A DNA stretch of 64,000 nucleotides from Alterisphingorhabdus sp051668705. Lineage in GTDB: Bacteria > Pseudomonadota > Alphaproteobacteria > Sphingomonadales > Sphingomonadaceae. The stretch's first letter is position 1. Every line of letters begins with the position of its first letter. Of this stretch, positions 16,215 through 25,416 are shown one piece after another. The notes below the pieces were generated by a model that ran no database searches, was not told the origin of the DNA, and saw nothing but the letters and a program-made list of their open reading frames with translations. A program made the translations under genes and the position numbers. The stretch is taken from the NCBI RefSeq assembly GCF_051668705.1, contig NZ_CP196351.1:1364001-1428000 (forward strand). The letters are read 5' to 3'.

Positions 16215-18209
16215 ATGAGTTCCAATCAGATAGTAGATAAGCCAACTTCAGAAGAGCTGACGCAAGCTGCAAATGCCATACGGGCATTGTCTATGGATGC
16301 TGTAGAGAAAGCCAATTCTGGCCATCCGGGCATGCCCATGGGTATGGCGGATGTCGCAACGGTGCTGTTTCAGGAATATCTGAAATATGACCCGCAGAAC
16401 CCAGATTGGGCCGATCGGGACCGATTTGTTCTGTCCGCTGGCCATGGTTCGATGCTGATCTATGCATTGCTGCACCTTACCGGATATGCCAGCCCTACAA
16501 TTGAGGATATTCGTAATTTCCGTCAATTGGGCAGTCCTTGTGCCGGGCACCCAGAGAATTTTGAACTGGCTGGTGTTGAATCAACCACAGGGCCATTAGG
16601 GCAGGGGCTTGCTATGGCTGTCGGCATGGCCATTGCCGAACGGCACCTTAATGCGCATTTTGGTGATGATATTGTAGATCACCATTGCTGGGTCATTGCC
16701 GGTGACGGTTGCTTGATGGAAGGTATCAATCACGAAGCTATCGGCATTGCAGGTCATCTTGGCCTTGGCCGTTTGAACGTCCTTTGGGATGACAACAAAA
16801 TCACCATTGACGGCGCTACGGACCTCTCAACCAGTGAAGACATTCTCGCGCGCTATGCTGCTACAGGCTGGCATGTGGTAAGCTGTGACGGACATGATTT
16901 TCACGATATCCGTAAAGCTATGGCAGAGGCAAAGGCTGATCCGCGCCCATCGCTGATCGCCTGTGCTACCATTATCGGCAAAGGTTCACCTAATAAGCAG
17001 GGCACATCCGCAACCCATGGCGCTCCTTTGGGTGAGAAGGAAATATCTGCTGCACGGGCTGCACTGGATTGGCAACATGCTCCATTTGTGGTGCCTGATG
17101 ATATTGCTGAGCAATGGAAAACAGCCGGTGCGCGCGGCAATGGCGACTATATGGCGTGGCAGGAACGGCTCGATGGTCATTCGGAAAAAGATGAATTCTT
17201 GCGCCGCATGGCGGGTGAATTGCCAGAGCGCTATGGTCTGCGCCGCCACATTGATGGTTTGATTAGCCAGCCGCAAAAAGTGGCAACCCGCAAAGCATCA
17301 GAGCTGGCCCTGACAGCCATCAACACCCATTTGCCAGAGACAATTGGCGGTTCAGCCGATTTGACAGGTTCCAACAACACCAAGACCGGAGCATTGGACA
17401 ATCTGACCAGTGACAATCTGGGTGGCCGTTATGTAAATTACGGCATCCGTGAGTTTGGCATGGCAGCGGCTATGAACGGTATGGCGCTGCATGGCGGTGT
17501 TATACCTTATGGCGGTACATTCCTGGTCTTTACCGATTATTGCCGTGCCGCAATCCGCTTATCGGCTATCCAGCATCAACGCGTTGTCTATGTTATGACG
17601 CATGACAGTATTGGCCTTGGTGAAGATGGGCCAACCCACCAGCCTGTAGAGCATATAATGAGCTTGCGCATGATGCCCGGCGTCGATGTTCTGCGTCCTG
17701 CTGATGCAGTAGAGACGGCGGAATGCTGGGACATGGCACTGCGCAAAAATGACGGGCCTAGCATATTGGCGCTAACCCGTCAGGGTTTGCCGCAATTCCG
17801 TTTGGAGCCGAGCGAAGAAAATCGCTGTGAAAAAGGGGCATATCGCGTCAAAGTTGCTGGCCATGCACGGCAATTAGTTATTGTTGCAACCGGCTCTGAA
17901 GTAGCTCTTGCGCTTGAAACTGCCGAGTTGCTGGAACAAAATGCTATCGGCTGTGACGTAGTGTCTATGCCAAGCTGGCGGCATTTTGATGAACAAAGCG
18001 CCGAATATCGCGATGAAATCCTGCCCAAAGATGTGCGCAAAGTTTCTATCGAAGCTGGCGTAACATTGGGATGGGAACGCTATATTGGCAGTGACGGGCT
18101 TAGTTTCGGCATTGATAGCTTTGGCGCCTCTGCTCCGGCATCTGACTTGTTTGAGCATTTCGGTTTGACCGCCGAAGCTATTGCCAACAAAATTCGCGAA
18201 GACATTTAA
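16215..18209 (+). CDS. tkt: transketolase
   Basis: Transfers two-carbon ketol units in the pentose phosphate pathway, ThDP-dependent. 664 residues, normal length. Motifs: ANSGHPGMPMGMADVA near the N-terminus, the ThDP/Mg motif beginning GDGCLMEGINHEA and ending in WDDNKITIDG, the central GIREFGMAAAMNGMALHGG, and DSIGLGEDGPTHQPVEH. First gene of a forward run, tkt-gap-pgk. The promoter probably lies in the 169-base gap shared with the divergent zapA pair. Confidence 0.96.
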   Translation: MSSNQIVDKPTSEELTQAANAIRALSMDAVEKANSGHPGMPMGMADVATVLFQEYLKYDPQNPDWADRDRFVLSAGHGSMLIYALLHLTGYASPTIEDIRNFRQLGSPCAGHPENFELAGVESTTGPLGQGLAMAVGMAIAERHLNAHFGDDIVDHHCWVIAGDGCLMEGINHEAIGIAGHLGLGRLNVLWDDNKITIDGATDLSTSEDILARYAATGWHVVSCDGHDFHDIRKAMAEAKADPRPSLIACATIIGKGSPNKQGTSATHGAPLGEKEISAARAALDWQHAPFVVPDDIAEQWKTAGARGNGDYMAWQERLDGHSEKDEFLRRMAGELPERYGLRRHIDGLISQPQKVATRKASELALTAINTHLPETIGGSADLTGSNNTKTGALDNLTSDNLGGRYVNYGIREFGMAAAMNGMALHGGVIPYGGTFLVFTDYCRAAIRLSAIQHQRVVYVMTHDSIGLGEDGPTHQPVEHIMSLRMMPGVDVLRPADAVETAECWDMALRKNDGPSILALTRQGLPQFRLEPSEENRCEKGAYRVKVAGHARQLVIVATGSEVALALETAELLEQNAIGCDVVSMPSWRHFDEQSAEYRDEILPKDVRKVSIEAGVTLGWERYIGSDGLSFGIDSFGASAPASDLFEHFGLTAEAIANKIREDI

Positions 18210-18215
18210 TTCTTG

Positions 18216-18233
18216 GAACGGGAAAGCCCGTTC
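18216..18233 (+). other. stem-loop between tkt and gap
   Basis: Perfect 7-base stem GAACGGG/CCCGTTC with the 4-base loop AAAG, 6 bases after the tkt stop and 17 bases before the gap ATG. GAATTTAGGAG follows instead of a T-run, so it more likely marks mRNA processing or partial attenuation than full termination. Confidence 0.45.
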
Positions 18234-18250
18234 GAATTTAGGAGAATCAC

Positions 18251-19258
18251 ATGACAACCAAAGTAGCAATTAACGGTTTTGGACGCATCGGACGATTGGT
18301 CGCTCGCGCGATTTTGGAACGTCCCGATTGCGGGCTTGATCTGGTCGCCATTAACGATCTTGCCGATGCGAAGGCCAATGCTTTGCTATTTGCATATGAT
18401 TCCATTCATGGGCGTTTTAATGGTGATGTCACTGCTGAAGGTGATGCAATCATTGTTGATGGCAAGCGCATTGCCGTCACGTCTGAGCGCGAGCCTGGCA
18501 ATTTGCCACATGGTGAAATGGGCGTGGATATCGTCTTGGAATGCACAGGCTTTTTTCAATCAAAAGACGCCTCTCAGCCGCATATTGACGCTGGTGCGAA
18601 ACGCGTTCTTATTTCCGCGCCTGCAAAAGGCGATCTGAAAACGGTCGTTTATGGCGTGAACCATGACATTTTGACGGCGGATGATGCCATTGTATCCAAT
18701 GCCAGCTGTACAACAAACTGCTTGGCGCCGGTTGCTAAGGTGCTGAATGATGCTGTTGGCATTGAGCGCGGCTTTATGACCACCATTCACAGCTATACCA
18801 ATGACCAACGTATGCTGGACCAAATGCACAGTGATATGCGCCGTGCCCGCGCCGGTGCTGCCAATATTATTCCCACTACGACGGGCGCAGCGCGCGCTGT
18901 TGGTCTGGTTCTGCCAGAACTCAATGGCAAGCTTGATGGCTCGTCTGTGCGTGTGCCGACACCCAATGTGAGTCTGGTTGACCTTGTGTTTACGCCGCTG
19001 CGTGAAACAAGCGCTGAAGAAATCAACAACGCGCTGAAAGCTGCTGCAGAAGGCCCGATGAAGGGCGTGATGGTCTTTGAAGACAAGCCATTGGTATCAA
19101 GTGATTTTAATCATCAAGCGGCAAGTTCTTCAGTCGATAGCTTGGAAACCAGCGTAATGGACGGCAAGTTGGTGCGTGTTGTTAGCTGGTATGACAATGA
19201 ATGGGGCTTCTCTAACCGCATGATTGATACAGCAAAGGTAATGGCTGGTCTGATCTAA
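18251..19258 (+). CDS. gap: glyceraldehyde-3-phosphate dehydrogenase, type I
   Basis: Oxidises glyceraldehyde-3-phosphate to 1,3-bisphosphoglycerate with NAD(P). 335 residues. Rossmann start VAINGFGRIGRL; catalytic Cys153 in NASCTTNCLAP; HSYTNDQRMLD; and WYDNEWGFSNRMIDT near the end. Asp36 in LVAINDLAD, at the end of the second strand, is usual for NAD-preferring enzymes. A clear AGGAG ribosome site precedes the ATG. Followed by pgk after 60 bases. Confidence 0.97.
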   Translation: MTTKVAINGFGRIGRLVARAILERPDCGLDLVAINDLADAKANALLFAYDSIHGRFNGDVTAEGDAIIVDGKRIAVTSEREPGNLPHGEMGVDIVLECTGFFQSKDASQPHIDAGAKRVLISAPAKGDLKTVVYGVNHDILTADDAIVSNASCTTNCLAPVAKVLNDAVGIERGFMTTIHSYTNDQRMLDQMHSDMRRARAGAANIIPTTTGAARAVGLVLPELNGKLDGSSVRVPTPNVSLVDLVFTPLRETSAEEINNALKAAAEGPMKGVMVFEDKPLVSSDFNHQAASSSVDSLETSVMDGKLVRVVSWYDNEWGFSNRMIDTAKVMAGLI

Positions 19259-19318
19259 GGTTAGCTTTGCCTAACACGGCAACGATAATTTTGGCGAAAT
19301 TGTAAAGACAGGAACATC

Positions 19319-20506
19319 ATGGGACGCGGGTTCAAAACACTGGACGATATGGGCAATGTTGCGGGTAAGACCGTCTTTGTCCGCGTTGATCTCAATGTAC
19401 CTATGGCGGAAGGTAAAGTAACAGATGATACGCGATTGCGTTCAACTGTTCCGACCATCAGTGAACTGTCTGACAATGGAGCAAAAGTCCTGTTGTTGGC
19501 ACATTTTGGTCGCCCTAAGGGCAAGGTCGACATGGCATATTCGCTTGAGCCTGTTGTCCCTGCACTACAGGCTGTTTTGGGCCGCAATGTCGGCTTTATG
19601 CAGCACCCTGGCACTGATGCGATTGCAGCATTAGCCGATGGCAGTGTAACGGTTGTTGAAAATAGCCGTTTTGCTGCTGGCGAAGAGGCTAATGATCCGG
19701 CGATGGCAAAGATGCTTGCCGGTTTTGCCGATGCTTATGTCAATGATGCCTTCTCTGCGGCCCATCGCGCTCATGTCACGACTGAAGGGTTGACGCACTA
19801 TCTGCCAGCCTATGCCGGCCGCGCAATGGAAGCAGAACTGAATGCGCTGGATAAGGCCTTGGGCTCACCCGAGCATCCCGTCGCGGCTGTTGTTGGCGGC
19901 GCAAAAGTGTCTTCCAAACTTGATGTGTTACAGCATCTGGTCACGAAGGTTGATCATCTGATTATCGGTGGCGGGATGGCCAACACATTTCTGGCCGCGA
20001 GAGGCGTTGATGTTGGCAAATCACTTTGTGAGCACAATCTTGCTGATACAGCCAATGCAATATTGGAAGCTGCGGATGCAGCCTCTTGTACGGTTCATCT
20101 GCCTTATGATGTTGTTGTCGCAGAAGAGTTTGCCGCAAATGCCCCTAGCAAAACCGTGAATGTTCACGAAGTGGGCGCCAATGAGATGATATTGGATATT
20201 GGCGAAGCTGCTGTTGAGGCGCTTTCCGATGTACTGAAAACATGCCGCACATTGGTTTGGAATGGTCCATTAGGCGCATTCGAAATCCCGCCTTTTGACC
20301 GCGCTACCGTCGCGCTGGCACAAACTGCGGCAGCATTGGCCAAAGAAGGGCAGTTGGTGAGCGTTGCTGGCGGTGGTGACACCGTCGCTGCATTGAATCA
20401 CGCCAATGCTGCCGATGATTTTACCTTTGTCTCTACTGCTGGCGGTGCTTTTCTCGAATGGATGGAAGGCAAAGACCTTCCAGGGATAACGGCCCTGCAA
20501 GAATGA
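19319..20506 (+). CDS. pgk: phosphoglycerate kinase
   Basis: Makes ATP from 1,3-bisphosphoglycerate. 395 residues. Substrate-binding VRVDLNVPMAEGKV and LLAHFGRPKGK in the N-lobe; VGGAKVSSKLDVL and WNGPLGAFE in the C-lobe; nucleotide loop VAGGGDTVAAL. The stop overlaps the start of a GNAT gene by 4 bases (ATGA), so the two are coupled. Confidence 0.97.
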   Translation: MGRGFKTLDDMGNVAGKTVFVRVDLNVPMAEGKVTDDTRLRSTVPTISELSDNGAKVLLLAHFGRPKGKVDMAYSLEPVVPALQAVLGRNVGFMQHPGTDAIAALADGSVTVVENSRFAAGEEANDPAMAKMLAGFADAYVNDAFSAAHRAHVTTEGLTHYLPAYAGRAMEAELNALDKALGSPEHPVAAVVGGAKVSSKLDVLQHLVTKVDHLIIGGGMANTFLAARGVDVGKSLCEHNLADTANAILEAADAASCTVHLPYDVVVAEEFAANAPSKTVNVHEVGANEMILDIGEAAVEALSDVLKTCRTLVWNGPLGAFEIPPFDRATVALAQTAAALAKEGQLVSVAGGGDTVAALNHANAADDFTFVSTAGGAFLEWMEGKDLPGITALQE

Positions 20507-21015
20507 TTATTCGGGCAATCCAACCGGGCGACCGAATGGCCATTGCCGATATTCACACTCTAAGCTGGCAACAAAGTTACCGCTACCAAATGCCAGTGGA
20601 TTTTCTGGATAATGATTTGCCGCAACAAATGCGGGAATATTGGCAAAGCAGACAGATTAACGATGATGACATTGTTCTGGTTGCCGAAAATAATGACAAA
20701 ATAATTGGTTTTGCTGCTGCCTGGCATGCAGAACCATTATATTTGGATAATCTCCATGTGGTGGAGGCTTTCCGTTCCCATGGTCTAGGGCGTAGGCTAA
20801 TGGGCGAGATTGCTAAGCAGGGCGCGGAAAATGGTTGTAAAGCAATCGACCTGCATGTCGTCATAGGTAATGAAAGGGCGGAAAAGCTCTATCTTGCTTT
20901 GGGCGGAGTTATCACAGCAACCGAAGATAAACCATTATCGGGTATTGCAGTCCCGCACTACCGGATCAGCTGGCCCGACATTAGAACACTTATTGCAAAA
21001 ACTACAGCCAATTAG
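20503..21015 (+). CDS. GNAT family N-acetyltransferase
   Basis: 170 residues from the ATG at 20503, which overlaps the pgk stop (ATGA). Begins MIIRAIQPGDRMAIADIH, a typical GNAT start; the acetyl-CoA loop is seen in VVEAFRSHGLGRRLMGEI (about 87-104), followed by a NERAEKLYLALGG helix. Substrate unknown; it could be a protein or a small molecule. Its placement inside a glycolytic gene string, between pgk and aldolase, is the notable feature. Confidence 0.88.
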   Translation: MIIRAIQPGDRMAIADIHTLSWQQSYRYQMPVDFLDNDLPQQMREYWQSRQINDDDIVLVAENNDKIIGFAAAWHAEPLYLDNLHVVEAFRSHGLGRRLMGEIAKQGAENGCKAIDLHVVIGNERAEKLYLALGGVITATEDKPLSGIAVPHYRISWPDIRTLIAKTTAN

Positions 21016-21027
21016 AGGTATATAACG

Positions 21028-21915
21028 ATGTACACACCAGAAATGCTGGACAAAATCGAAAATGGATCAGGTTTTATTGCTGCACTCGATCAGAGTGGTG
21101 GGTCCACACCTCGTGCGCTTAAAGGCTTTGGTATTGAAAGCGATGCCTATAGCAATGATGATGAAATGTTTGCGCTAATCCATGAGATGCGTAGCCGTAT
21201 TATCACATCGCCGAGCTTCAATGGCGATAAGGTTCTTGGCGCTATCTTGTTTGAGCGCACTATGGATGGTGAAACAAATGGTAAGGCAGTTCCTGCTTTA
21301 TTGTGGGAGCGCGGCATCGTACCTTTTCTGAAAGTCGATAAAGGCTTGGAGGATGAAAGCGACGGCGTGCAAATGATGAAGCCAATGCCAGAACTTGATG
21401 CTTTGTTGGAGCGTGGCAATTCTCGCGGTGTCTTTGGAACCAAAATGCGCTCGGTCATCAATTCGGCTTCACAAAGTGGGGTGACAGCTATTGTTGAACA
21501 GCAATTTGCTGTTGCAAACCAGATTATTGACCATGGTTTGATGCCGATTATCGAACCTGAAGTGAATATCAAAAGCGACACAAGAGCCGAATGTGATAGC
21601 CTTTTGCGCGACGCTATCATGGCTGAACTGGATAAGCAGGACGCAGATTGCAAAGTGATGTTGAAACTCTCTATCCCTGAGCAAGCCGGGCTCTACAATG
21701 ATCTGGTAAAGCATCCCAAAGTTTCGCGTATGGTCGCGCTTTCAGGTGGTTTTTCACGTCAGGAAGCATGCGAGCAACTGGCGCAGAATCCAGGCATGAT
21801 TGCCAGCTTCTCACGCGCTTTGCTTGAAGATTTACGTCAACAGATGGACGATGAAACATTTGATGGAGCTTTGGCCGAAGCGATTGACCAGATTTACGCA
21901 GCATCGAACTGCTAG
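21028..21915 (+). CDS. fda: fructose-bisphosphate aldolase, class I
   Basis: Schiff-base (metal-free) aldolase for fructose-1,6-bisphosphate. 295 residues. Begins with the family's GFIAALDQSGGSTPRALKGF; contains GAILFERTMDGE and PIIEPEVNI; the Schiff-base lysine is Lys213 in KVMLKLSIPEQAG. It follows the GNAT gene by 12 bases with GAGGT as ribosome site. A class I rather than class II enzyme is a lineage trait worth noting. Confidence 0.94.
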   Translation: MYTPEMLDKIENGSGFIAALDQSGGSTPRALKGFGIESDAYSNDDEMFALIHEMRSRIITSPSFNGDKVLGAILFERTMDGETNGKAVPALLWERGIVPFLKVDKGLEDESDGVQMMKPMPELDALLERGNSRGVFGTKMRSVINSASQSGVTAIVEQQFAVANQIIDHGLMPIIEPEVNIKSDTRAECDSLLRDAIMAELDKQDADCKVMLKLSIPEQAGLYNDLVKHPKVSRMVALSGGFSRQEACEQLAQNPGMIASFSRALLEDLRQQMDDETFDGALAEAIDQIYAASNC

Positions 21916-21921
21916 AGTTAA

Positions 21922-22449
21922 GTGTCCGACGATAGAAAAAATACGGTTCTAAAGGTTTATCATTACCATCAAGCAGTGGCACCCATGCTTTGGGTATTAT
22001 TAGGGTTGAGCTTGATTGAACTGCTTGTGATGCATTTTCTTATATCTTTTTGGAGTGAAATCGCTGCAATAATATTATCTGTAATCACATTTATATCCAT
22101 TGTTTGGCTTGTTCGATTTCTCCTGTCTCTGAAAAAATATCCCGTTCTTCTTACCTATGATTCCGTCGTGATGCGCATTGGTAATCGCCAGAGCTATACG
22201 GTGCCTATTGCGGACATCGCTAAATTGCGCACAGAGATTACGGCTGATGCGTTAAAAGGAAAAGATGTCGCCAATTTGGCACTGTTAGCACATCCCAATT
22301 TGATGATAGATTTGAAGGCTGGTAGAACAAGGGATGGCGCAGTTGGGAAACACCAAATTATGAAGATTGCTCATCGACTGGACAATATTGAGTTGTTCTT
22401 GTCCGACTTTAACCAACAAAAGATGGCGTATAAAGGCAATGAACAATAA
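21922..22449 (+). CDS. two-helix membrane protein of unknown function
   Basis: 175 residues from a GTG at 21922, 6 bases after the aldolase stop, with GAG as a modest ribosome site; no better start is seen. Two adjacent membrane helices (about 20-40 and 45-70) are followed by a basic boundary (SLKKYP) and a C-terminal cytoplasmic domain of about 100 residues with beta character (VLLTYDSVVMRIGNRQSYTV, then a DLKAGRTRDG turn). It resembles PH-like or membrane-tethered sensor layouts, but I do not recognise the family. The end overlaps the thiE start by 11 bases. Confidence 0.7.
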   Translation: MSDDRKNTVLKVYHYHQAVAPMLWVLLGLSLIELLVMHFLISFWSEIAAIILSVITFISIVWLVRFLLSLKKYPVLLTYDSVVMRIGNRQSYTVPIADIAKLRTEITADALKGKDVANLALLAHPNLMIDLKAGRTRDGAVGKHQIMKIAHRLDNIELFLSDFNQQKMAYKGNEQ

Positions 22450-23074
22450 ATGTGAACTCTACCTGATATCACCGCTTGATGTTGATGGTGACTTTCCGCA
22501 AAAATTAGAAGCTGCTTTGTCTGCAAAACATGTCGCGGCATTCCAGTTTCGTGTGAAGGGCAAAGATCAGCATGAGGCTGCGCGTCTTGCCGCGCCTTTG
22601 CAGGAAATTTGCGTCAAATATGATGTGGCCTTTGTCGTTAATGACGATGTTGCACTCGCCAAAAGGCTGGGCGCAGATGGCGTGCATTTGGGGCAGGGCG
22701 ATGGTGATGTGCGCGAAGCACGTCAGGAATTGGGCAAAGACGTCCAAATCGGTGTGACATGCCATGATAGCCGTCACTTTGCATTAGAGGCAGGTGAGGC
22801 AGGCGCTGATTATGTGGCCTTTGGTGCTTTTTATCCCAGCAGCACAAAAGATACGCCTTATATTGCCGATCTTGAGTTGTTGCGTTGGTGGTCTGCTATG
22901 TTGGAGATTCCCAGCGTAGCCATAGGCGGCATTACTGCAGATAATGCCGGGCCGATAATTGAAGCTGGTGCTGATTTTATAGCTGTTAGTGGCGCTATAT
23001 GGAATGCAAAAGACGGTCCTGCTAAGGCGGTTGAAGCAATTGCCAATCGCCTATCCAAAGGTGCAGAGGTTTAA
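22439..23074 (+). CDS. thiE: thiamine phosphate synthase
   Basis: Joins the thiazole and pyrimidine moieties to thiamine monophosphate. 211 residues from the ATG at 22439 (MNNKCELYLISPLD); the longer frame starting at 22367 is not needed. TIM-barrel motifs: FVVNDDVALAKRLGADGVHLG, then YVAFGAFYPSSTKDT (diphosphate loop) and IPSVAIGGITADNAGPII. It overlaps the upstream membrane-protein gene by 11 bases and ends convergently with a small gene (4 bases shared). TenI-like regulators share the fold, but the GQGD and SSTKDT loops favour the enzyme. Confidence 0.82.
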   Translation: MNNKCELYLISPLDVDGDFPQKLEAALSAKHVAAFQFRVKGKDQHEAARLAAPLQEICVKYDVAFVVNDDVALAKRLGADGVHLGQGDGDVREARQELGKDVQIGVTCHDSRHFALEAGEAGADYVAFGAFYPSSTKDTPYIADLELLRWWSAMLEIPSVAIGGITADNAGPIIEAGADFIAVSGAIWNAKDGPAKAVEAIANRLSKGAEV

Positions 23075-23307
23075 GCAGCCTTGGCTTGACTGACTGAACT
23101 TATATAACGCGCCTGAAAGCCCTTAACTTCCTTGGTAATCAGCTGCCATTTGCTTGAACTGTCTTTGCGTTCGGGTGTGGTGGAGACCATGCATCCAAAA
23201 TAGCCTGCGGCCAATGCATAGGGCGGCCTAGCAGCGAGACTATCAGAAGTGCTAATGATGTAATGTTCTGCCAAATCGCTATGACATCCATATATTTTCG
23301 ACAACAT
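23071..23307 (-). CDS. small conserved-looking protein of unknown function (78 aa)
   Basis: 78 residues from the ATG at 23307, chosen because GAGGG lies 7 bases upstream; the frame extends further but without another good start. Mixed composition, without membrane helix or signal peptide (begins MLSKIYGCHSDLAEHYI; ends QARYISSVSQAKAA). It is convergent with thiE, sharing the last 4 bases. The strong ribosome site argues that it is a real gene. I do not recognise the family. The 249 bases from its start to efp hold both promoters; a -10-like TATAGA lies at about 23492-23510 on the efp side. Confidence 0.6.
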   Translation of the reverse strand: MLSKIYGCHSDLAEHYIISTSDSLAARPPYALAAGYFGCMVSTTPERKDSSSKWQLITKEVKGFQARYISSVSQAKAA

Positions 23308-23556
23308 GGTTTTTCCCTCAAACTGTTCTGTCAAATGATTATGGTGACCTGATAGCACCGAAATTTTGTCTCTGATTGCATTAAACGGACATAATTTTAC
23401 AAAATCTAACATTGTGTTCTGCAACTTTGGTTTGATCTGTATTTACCTGTATAGCGGTTTCCTTGCACTAGGCCTTGCCTTAGCCATCGACCGTGTATAG
23501 ACGCGCATCAGGCCCGTTTTGACCATCAGGGCAGCATAAAGCGGAAAGCATATATT

Positions 23557-24120
23557 ATGAAAATAAGCGGTGTTGATATTCGCCCCGGCAATATTTTGGA
23601 ATATGAGAATGGCCTTTGGAAAGTAGCCAAGATCCAGCATACCCAACCTGGCAAAGGCGGGGCATATATGCAGGTTGAAATGAAGAACCTAATGGATGGT
23701 CGCAAAACCAATGTTCGCTTCCGCTCGGCCGATACGGTCGAAAAAGTACGGCTTGATACCAAGGATTTTCAATATCTTTATGCTGATGGCGATATGCTGA
23801 TCTTCATGGATCAGGAAAGCTATGAGCAAATTAACCTACCCATTGACCTTTTGGGAGATGCTGCAGCATTTTTGCAGGACGGTATGCAGGTTATGTTGGA
23901 ATTGTATGAAGAAAAACCGATTTCCGTACAGTTACCTGAGCAAGTTGAAGCAGAGATCGTAGAAGCCGACGCTGTTGTAAAAGGTCAAACAGCGTCATCA
24001 AGCTATAAACCGGCAGTTCTCGACAATGGCGTGCGCATCATGGTGCCGCCGCATATTGGTAGCGGCACGCGTATCCTGGTTGATGTTTATGAACGGACCT
24101 ATGTTGGTAAGGCGGGCTAA
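23557..24120 (+). CDS. efp: elongation factor P
   Basis: Binds the ribosome between the P and E sites and relieves stalling at polyproline. 187 residues, three beta-barrel domains. The N-terminal KOW-like domain starts MKISGVDIRPGNILEYENG; Lys33 sits in the QPGKGGA loop where modification occurs in other bacteria. The C-terminal domain ends with GTRILVDVYERTYVGKAG. Several proline-rich proteins are encoded nearby, including the next gene. Confidence 0.96.
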   Translation: MKISGVDIRPGNILEYENGLWKVAKIQHTQPGKGGAYMQVEMKNLMDGRKTNVRFRSADTVEKVRLDTKDFQYLYADGDMLIFMDQESYEQINLPIDLLGDAAAFLQDGMQVMLELYEEKPISVQLPEQVEAEIVEADAVVKGQTASSSYKPAVLDNGVRIMVPPHIGSGTRILVDVYERTYVGKAG

Positions 24121-24124
24121 ACGA

Positions 24125-24583
24125 ATGACGAAGAAACCTCTTAAAAAAGCGGCTTTTATGGGGTGTGCGCTTGCCCTGACAGCCATTCCCACCACTGTCA
24201 TTGCTCAGGATACAACCGTTGCCCCACCAGCGGCAACGGTTCCTCCGGCTCCGCAGCAACCAGTTGATCCAGCGGAATTTCAACAAGCGTTACGTTTGCT
24301 TTCGATTATGAATGCAGCTTTCTCAAACACCAATGTCAATGAAGTGACAAAGGCCAAATTGTTTGACTGCATGTTTTATAACTCGCTTCGGCAATTAAAC
24401 TCTGGCGTCCAAACCACCTTTAAAGACAATCCAGAACTGTCATTTGATAACAATGTGCACCTTTTCAGGGTCGCCACTGCGATATGCGGTGTGACAGCCG
24501 AAGAGCTTGCAAAGCCTCCCGCAAATGCTCCAGCGAACCCTCCGGCTCCAGCGCAGCCACAAGCTGAAACACCTGGCCGCTAA
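24125..24583 (+). CDS. exported proline/alanine-rich protein of unknown function
   Basis: 152 residues from the ATG at 24125, 4 bases after efp. Signal peptide 1-27 (cut near TVIAQ), then a Pro/Ala/Thr linker (APPAATVPPAPQQP), a helical core of about 85 residues with three cysteines (VTKAKLFDCMFYNSLRQLNS to FRVATAICGVTAEE), and a Pro/Ala-rich tail. Periplasmic location expected. Its stop overlaps the next start (TAATG). I do not recognise the family. Confidence 0.75.
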   Translation: MTKKPLKKAAFMGCALALTAIPTTVIAQDTTVAPPAATVPPAPQQPVDPAEFQQALRLLSIMNAAFSNTNVNEVTKAKLFDCMFYNSLRQLNSGVQTTFKDNPELSFDNNVHLFRVATAICGVTAEELAKPPANAPANPPAPAQPQAETPGR

Positions 24584-25407
24584 TGCCATTATTATCTGGT
24601 CTTATGCGCGTGATGGAACGCGCCGCTCGTAAAGCGGGAACGCGCTTGCGCCGCGACTTTGGCGAAGTGGAGCATTTGCAGGTTTCCAAAAAAGGCCCTG
24701 CGGACTTTGTTTCAAAAGCTGATATGCGCGCCGAGCGGACACTATATGATGAATTACTGGCGGTAAGACCTGATTGGGGTTTTGTGCTTGAAGAAGGCGG
24801 CACCATTGAAGGTGACCCTGATAAGCCGCGCTGGATTATTGATCCGCTGGATGGAACATCTAACTTTTTACACGGCATTCCCCATTTCGCTATCTCTATC
24901 GCTGTGCAACAGCCAAAGCTAGATGGTTCGGGCTGGGGTGAAGTCACTGCGGGCCTTATCTATCAACCGCTGACGGATGAAAGCTATTGGGCTGAAAAAG
25001 GGCAGGGTGCTTGGCTTGGCGACCGCAAACTGCAAGTCTCTGCTCGCAATCGGCTTGATGAAGCATTGGTTGCGACGGGTATTCCCTTTATGGGCCATGG
25101 AGACTTTGCTGAATGGTCGCGTATTTTCGGAGCGATCGGGCCGGAAGTAGCTGGAATCAGACGCTATGGATCTGCCGCGCTTGATTTGGCTTGGTTGGCT
25201 GCTGGCCGCTATGATTGTTTCTGGGAAAGCGGACTAAACAGTTGGGACGTTGCCGCCGGGATATTGCTGGTGCGGGAAGCACGCGGCTTTGTGACGGATT
25301 ATCGTGGAACGTCCAACGCCATGGAGAAACGGCAGATTTTGGCGGCTAACGATCAACTTCATTCAAAAGTGCACAAGATCGTCGCCGGGGCTTTGAGAAA
25401 CGCCTAA
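24583..25407 (+). CDS. suhB: inositol monophosphatase family protein
   Basis: Mg-dependent, Li-sensitive-type sugar phosphatase. 274 residues. Metal site: Glu70-Glu71 (LEEGG), Asp87 and Asp90 in IIDPLDGTSNFLHGIP, and an acid in SWDVAAGILLVREARG near the C-terminus. Closest in look to SuhB-type inositol-1-phosphatases. The in vivo substrate is uncertain; it could also dephosphorylate other alcohols or sugars. Coupled to the secreted-protein gene by a TAATG overlap. Confidence 0.88.
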   Translation: MPLLSGLMRVMERAARKAGTRLRRDFGEVEHLQVSKKGPADFVSKADMRAERTLYDELLAVRPDWGFVLEEGGTIEGDPDKPRWIIDPLDGTSNFLHGIPHFAISIAVQQPKLDGSGWGEVTAGLIYQPLTDESYWAEKGQGAWLGDRKLQVSARNRLDEALVATGIPFMGHGDFAEWSRIFGAIGPEVAGIRRYGSAALDLAWLAAGRYDCFWESGLNSWDVAAGILLVREARGFVTDYRGTSNAMEKRQILAANDQLHSKVHKIVAGALRNA

Positions 25408-25416
25408 GCCAATCAG

